A stretch of 64,000 bases of DNA from Vibrio chagasii (GTDB lineage: Bacteria; Pseudomonadota; Gammaproteobacteria; Enterobacterales; Vibrionaceae), in assembly GCF_024347355.1 (NCBI RefSeq), contig NZ_AP025465.1, positions 3,038,001 through 3,102,000 of the forward strand, in the 5' to 3' direction. The position numbers and the translations under genes are program-made. This document shows, piece by piece, positions 60,617-64,000 of this stretch. The notes under the pieces were generated by a model. It was not told the origin of the DNA. It searched no databases and saw only the letters and a list, made by a program, of their open reading frames with translations. The stretch's first letter is position 1; each line of letters begins with the position of its first letter.

Positions 60617-63211
60617 CTACTTACGACGGCGCCACATCGCTAAGCCAAACAGTGACATCAACGCGCCAAAGCTAAACGAACCACCGACTTTTAGCTCAAG
60701 AACCGCTGGATCATGATCCGATGAACGGAAGTGGTCTTGATACTTAGGCAGGTCGCCTTTGTACTCTTCGTTGTAGTCAAATAGCGTCGATTCACCACCA
60801 TTGATATGCCAGTCGGTCGCGTCGACAACCATGTCTTTTAAGCTCTCGCTCACCAATAAGTGGTCTAAAGCGCCAACTTCATCGTTGTATGAGTAGCTCC
60901 AGCTGTCTGGGTGCTTCTGAGCTACGGCATTAATGTAGCCGTAGTTCTTAGTAATCACCGCACCGTTATCACCAAACTGCTCAACGCCATTAATGTAAGT
61001 GTTACGCGCTGCTTTGATCTGCTTGCCATACTTCTCTTCAGAGTAATCTGTCAGCACTAGCATTGGGTCTTCCATGCCATACGAGTTCATATCACCCAGA
61101 ATCACTTTGTGACCTTCAATGCTATCGAGTGCTTCGCCCAACGCAACCGCCGCTGCAACACGGAAGTTCTCACATGAGCCTTGCTTATCGGCATCTACAC
61201 CACCTTGACCGCCTTGCTCAACAGGGGCAGCATCTTCCCAACACTTAGAACCTTTCGATTTAAAGTGGTTAATCGCTACAGTCAGTTTCTCTTTGGTGCC
61301 CTTCACCTTAAAGGTTGGTGCCAATGAGTCACGTTGGTAGTTCTTACCATCTTCAATCACCTTACCTGAGTCGTCTAACACCTCTGGTGCTTGCTGGCTT
61401 GGCATCGCGATGACACGGCTGTCTTTAAGCTTAACCACCTTCTTACGGTAGATAACACCCGTAGTAATCACATCAGTGCCGATCGAGTCCATTTCGTCGG
61501 TAACGCCATCTTCATTAGAGTCGACAGCCACAAAGGTGTAACGGTCTTTCTTATGCTCAATGCGATCATTCAGTTGGTTCACAAGCTGTTGAATTGCCGA
61601 ACCTTCACCAAATCCGTTGTTCTCGATTTCCATCAAGCCGATGATGTCAGCATCCAAGCGAAGAATCGCGTTTACAATCTTCTCTTGTTGCATCTCAAAC
61701 TCAGTGATGGTGTTTGCACCACGGTTATTACCATGTTGATTCGCATCACCGCCAAATGGTGAGTTGAAGTAGTTCAATACATTAAAGGTCGCAATACGTA
61801 GGTCGCCTTCATCCATGTCTGGTTTGTCGGTACGTGGGTCGTTGCGAATGAAGTTTTCAGCCGTGATCTGGTTAGTCGGAATCAGACGGTACTCGCCATA
61901 GCTGTAGGTCAACACGCCTTCTAGACCAACAATGGTGTCATCAATACGGATGTAGTCTTCCGTTGAGCCATCTTGGTCGATGTCAGTACGGCCAAAATCT
62001 GGGTAGAAAGGAACCTGTCCATCACCTGCTTTTTGGTCAGTCTCTACGAAAAGACGACGGTCAGCATTGTCTTCTGTTTGCTGTTTCGCTTCATCAGAAC
62101 CCGCTGCGAAAAGTTGGTTTGGTTGCATGTTGATACGCTCATGCGCCAAAACCATGTTGTTACGACGACCTGCGTAGTCATAACCGAAGGTACGCGTTAC
62201 ACGCATATCTAGCGCTTCAGTTGTTTTCACCAACATGCCTTCGTAACGTTCAAGTGTCGCCGCGAAGTTCTCGTCAGTGTCTAATACTTCAATGTCTGTC
62301 GCGTCAGGTGCGTCCTGCTCGCCTTGCTTTAACCATTGATTGTTTTCAACTTTAAGCTGAGTGTGGCTGTAGTATTCTTGTACTTTACCTTTCACACACA
62401 CCACATCGCCTGCAGCTAATTCTGAGCTAGATTGGTTAGTATGAACAAATAGACCTTCAGAAGTGCTTGAGTTGAAGTCATCCTCAAGAGCTTGCAGATA
62501 GAAACCTTTAGTTAGGCCGGTAGTGACCGCGCTTACCACCCCTTTTACGAAATACTCATCGTCGGTGATGTACGGGTAGCCATCGATGAACGGCGATGTC
62601 GCGCCCTCACCTTGGATTTCTTGAATGGTGGTGAATACTGGGTCTGAGCCATCTTGCGTACAAGCAAAGGCTTCTGGCAACTCAACATTGTCTAAGGAAC
62701 CTAGGCCTTCAATGTTGTCTTTTGGTAGCGATACCCACTGTGAAGCGTCAAACGTCGCCGATGGGGTTTGGTCAGCACGAACCAAGGTAACGTCTTTACC
62801 CCAGTCGACATCGCCCATCACGCCAACCATGTCCAACACGCTTGAGTCTGCATTCAAGATAGCCAATGGGTCATCACCATTGTGATTAGCCAATGAAGCG
62901 TTAAGAATATCAGCGACGGCTTTAATCTCATCGCTTGCACTGCTATGCGCAACAACCAGTACCTCACCAGGCGCTAAAACGTGGCCATCTAAAGGTAAAG
63001 TGGCGCCCCATGATCCGTTGCCATTCGCTGATTTAGCCAATGAATAACCATCTAAATTAATGCTGCTATCACCGCTGTTGGCAATCTCAACCGCTTTGTT
63101 GTAGCTGCCGCCTTCCACATATTGTGAAATAAACAAATCAGCGTGTGCGCTTGTCGTTAACAAGCTACCAATTGCCACTGCTAGCAATGAAGGTTTGTGT
63201 AAAAGAGCCAT
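60617..63211 (-). CDS. xds: secreted extracellular nuclease with GlyGly-CTERM anchor
   Basis: An 864-residue exported nuclease of the ExeM/NucH type. After a signal peptide (cut after TSAHA) come a lamin-tail domain (FISQYVEGGSYNKAVEIANS), an OB-like middle part, an endonuclease/exonuclease/phosphatase domain from about 465 (RIATFNVLNYFNSPFGGD; LMEIENNGFGE; LGDMNSYGMEDP; SSDHDPAVLEL) and a GlyGly-CTERM sorting tail (FGALMSLFGLAMWRRRK). It degrades extracellular DNA after type II secretion. ATG 63211 has an AGGTG site; a GTG three codons earlier is less likely. The V. cholerae counterpart is Xds (VC2621, from memory). Confidence 0.92.
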   Translation of the reverse strand: MALLHKPSLLAVAIGSLLTTSAHADLFISQYVEGGSYNKAVEIANSGDSSINLDGYSLAKSANGNGSWGATLPLDGHVLAPGEVLVVAHSSASDEIKAVADILNASLANHNGDDPLAILNADSSVLDMVGVMGDVDWGKDVTLVRADQTPSATFDASQWVSLPKDNIEGLGSLDNVELPEAFACTQDGSDPVFTTIQEIQGEGATSPFIDGYPYITDDEYFVKGVVSAVTTGLTKGFYLQALEDDFNSSTSEGLFVHTNQSSSELAAGDVVCVKGKVQEYYSHTQLKVENNQWLKQGEQDAPDATDIEVLDTDENFAATLERYEGMLVKTTEALDMRVTRTFGYDYAGRRNNMVLAHERINMQPNQLFAAGSDEAKQQTEDNADRRLFVETDQKAGDGQVPFYPDFGRTDIDQDGSTEDYIRIDDTIVGLEGVLTYSYGEYRLIPTNQITAENFIRNDPRTDKPDMDEGDLRIATFNVLNYFNSPFGGDANQHGNNRGANTITEFEMQQEKIVNAILRLDADIIGLMEIENNGFGEGSAIQQLVNQLNDRIEHKKDRYTFVAVDSNEDGVTDEMDSIGTDVITTGVIYRKKVVKLKDSRVIAMPSQQAPEVLDDSGKVIEDGKNYQRDSLAPTFKVKGTKEKLTVAINHFKSKGSKCWEDAAPVEQGGQGGVDADKQGSCENFRVAAAVALGEALDSIEGHKVILGDMNSYGMEDPMLVLTDYSEEKYGKQIKAARNTYINGVEQFGDNGAVITKNYGYINAVAQKHPDSWSYSYNDEVGALDHLLVSESLKDMVVDATDWHINGGESTLFDYNEEYKGDLPKYQDHFRSSDHDPAVLELKVGGSFSFGALMSLFGLAMWRRRK

Positions 63212-63595
63212 CCGTTTCACCTGAGTTCATCGATTTATAATTACTGCCATCTATGGGCAGTCATGTATTTTGTGGTAACTATCAGGTTTATTTATGAAAG
63301 GAATAAGTCAGTTGGCAAGAAAATGAGGAACTTATCACTTTGGAATCATCAATTGTTTGGCACGCTATATATTTCCAACATAAATAGAAACGAGCACGCA
63401 TTTATAAAACCCAAGCTTATTTAATAAGATACTATGCACAGCATTGATTTTACAAATATGTTAGCCATTAAATACGTAGATTATCAATTCAAACAGCATA
63501 ATTGTTGGAGAGCCAGATGTAGCGGGCACTAAAAAGCCCAAAGTAAACATAGTCACTTTGGGCTTAGATTTTATCGCGGAAGGTTTTGATTCACC
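63212..63595. other. intergenic region between trpS and the nuclease gene
   Basis: 384 bases, AT rich. It holds the trpS terminator (63534-63565), the nuclease promoter region, and an inverted repeat ACTGCCatctatgGGCAGT at 63244-63262 in the leader of the nuclease gene. Nothing coding was recognised. Confidence 0.6.
63534..63565 (-). terminator. terminator after trpS
   Basis: AAGCCCAAAGT and ACTTTGGGCTT form a perfect 11-base stem with a 10-base loop, followed on the minus strand by TTTAGTG. Confidence 0.88.
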
Positions 63596-64000
63596 CTATG
63601 GGCGAGTTACAAAACCTACGGCTTCGTATGCTTTCTTCAGCGTTACTGCTGCGCGCTCAGACGCTTTTTCAGCACCGGCTTTCATTACTGCGTCCATGTA
63701 GGCACGGTCAGCACGGATACGGTGGTATTCAGCTTGAATCGGCTCAAGCATCTCAACCAATGCTGCGCCTACATCTTTCTTGAACGGACCGTACATCTCA
63801 ACGCCTTGGTACTGCGCTTCGATCTCTTCAAACGTTTTACCCGTCGCTGCTGAGTAAAGGCCCATTAGGTTAGAGATACCCGCTTTGTTTTCCCAATCGT
63901 GAGCAATACGTGGCGGTGTTTCTGCATCGGTTTGCGCTTTGTTGATCTTCTTGATGATCGACTTAGGCTCTTCTAGCAGAGTAATCACGTTCTTACGGTT
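63596..64000 (-). CDS. trpS: tryptophanyl-tRNA synthetase, C-terminal part
   Basis: The last 135 residues of TrpS, running off the right edge (reading NRKNVITLLEEPKSIIKKIN at the edge). WENKAGISNLMGLYS and KDGAEKAS-like (KAGAEKASERAAVTLKKAYE) stretches match the C-terminal helical domain. The enzyme charges tRNA-Trp in the cytoplasm. The gene continues upstream outside the window and the apparent GTG inside the fragment is not its start. Confidence 0.95.
   Translation of the reverse strand, partial: NRKNVITLLEEPKSIIKKINKAQTDAETPPRIAHDWENKAGISNLMGLYSAATGKTFEEIEAQYQGVEMYGPFKKDVGAALVEMLEPIQAEYHRIRADRAYMDAVMKAGAEKASERAAVTLKKAYEAVGFVTRP

Overview
This is a piece of the main chromosome of a marine gammaproteobacterium, almost certainly a Vibrio. 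The basis is gene order: crp, the arginine succinyltransferase genes, pabA, a GlyGly-CTERM secreted nuclease and trpS follow one another as I remember them from Vibrio cholerae, and the slyD/slyX/fkpA/yheO/tusDCB/rpsL block matches the wider gammaproteobacterial order. Protein sequences such as CRP, Bfr, CpdB and EF-Tu are very close to the enteric ones. No tRNA, rRNA, CRISPR array, prophage or complete insertion sequence was seen.

Layout. (a) 1-2000: the end of a putative metal-related ABC transporter cluster with a DUF3299 protein, an unannotated 34-residue membrane peptide behind a Fur-like box, and a TIGR03899-type gene next to a small inverted-repeat element. (b) 2140-6932: sulfate activation genes cysD-cysN-(SLC13 permease)-cysC on the minus strand. 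(c) 7381-9357: cpdB, here a lipoprotein. (d) 9644-15984: a tight seven-gene plus-strand operon (DedA, ATP-grasp ligase, DinB-fold, NRDE/TANGO2, YHS, DoxX-like, ornithine-lipid synthase OlsF) followed by a Crp/Fnr-type regulator; this is the most accessory-looking part of the window. (e) 16042-19439: elaA, an EamA transporter, an OapA/YtfB-like gene divergent from fklB, and a DUF2780 lipoprotein, then a 7-bp tandem repeat array.

(f) 19740-33393: the alpha, spc and S10 ribosomal protein operons, all on the minus strand, with the alpha promoter, a terminator/promoter boundary between rpsQ and rplN, and the S10 promoter and leader all readable. (g) 33818-41339: bfr, bfd, tuf, fusA, rpsG, rpsL, tusBCD, yheO. 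(h) 41571-54332: fkpA, a WD40 lipoprotein, slyX, isoaspartyl peptidase, slyD, yheV, kefB-kefG, then on the plus strand the ABC-F protein yheS, a TIGR02444 gene, yheT, yheU, prkB and crp. (i) 54522-64000: a DUF1338 gene, astD-astA-astC, pabA, the secreted nuclease and the 3' part of trpS, all on the minus strand.

How it works together: the central 20 kb builds ribosomes, the core of RNA polymerase (alpha), the Sec channel and two elongation factors, with visible leader structures that fit known autoregulation by L4, S4 and S7. Around it are envelope, iron storage, tRNA thiolation, peptidyl-prolyl isomerase (three FKBP-type genes) and nitrogen catabolism functions. Most of the window is ordinary core genome. 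The items worth a second look are the 9.6-16 kb lipid-related operon, the 34-residue peptide, the heptamer repeats, the structured rpsG-fusA spacer and several small regulatory palindromes.
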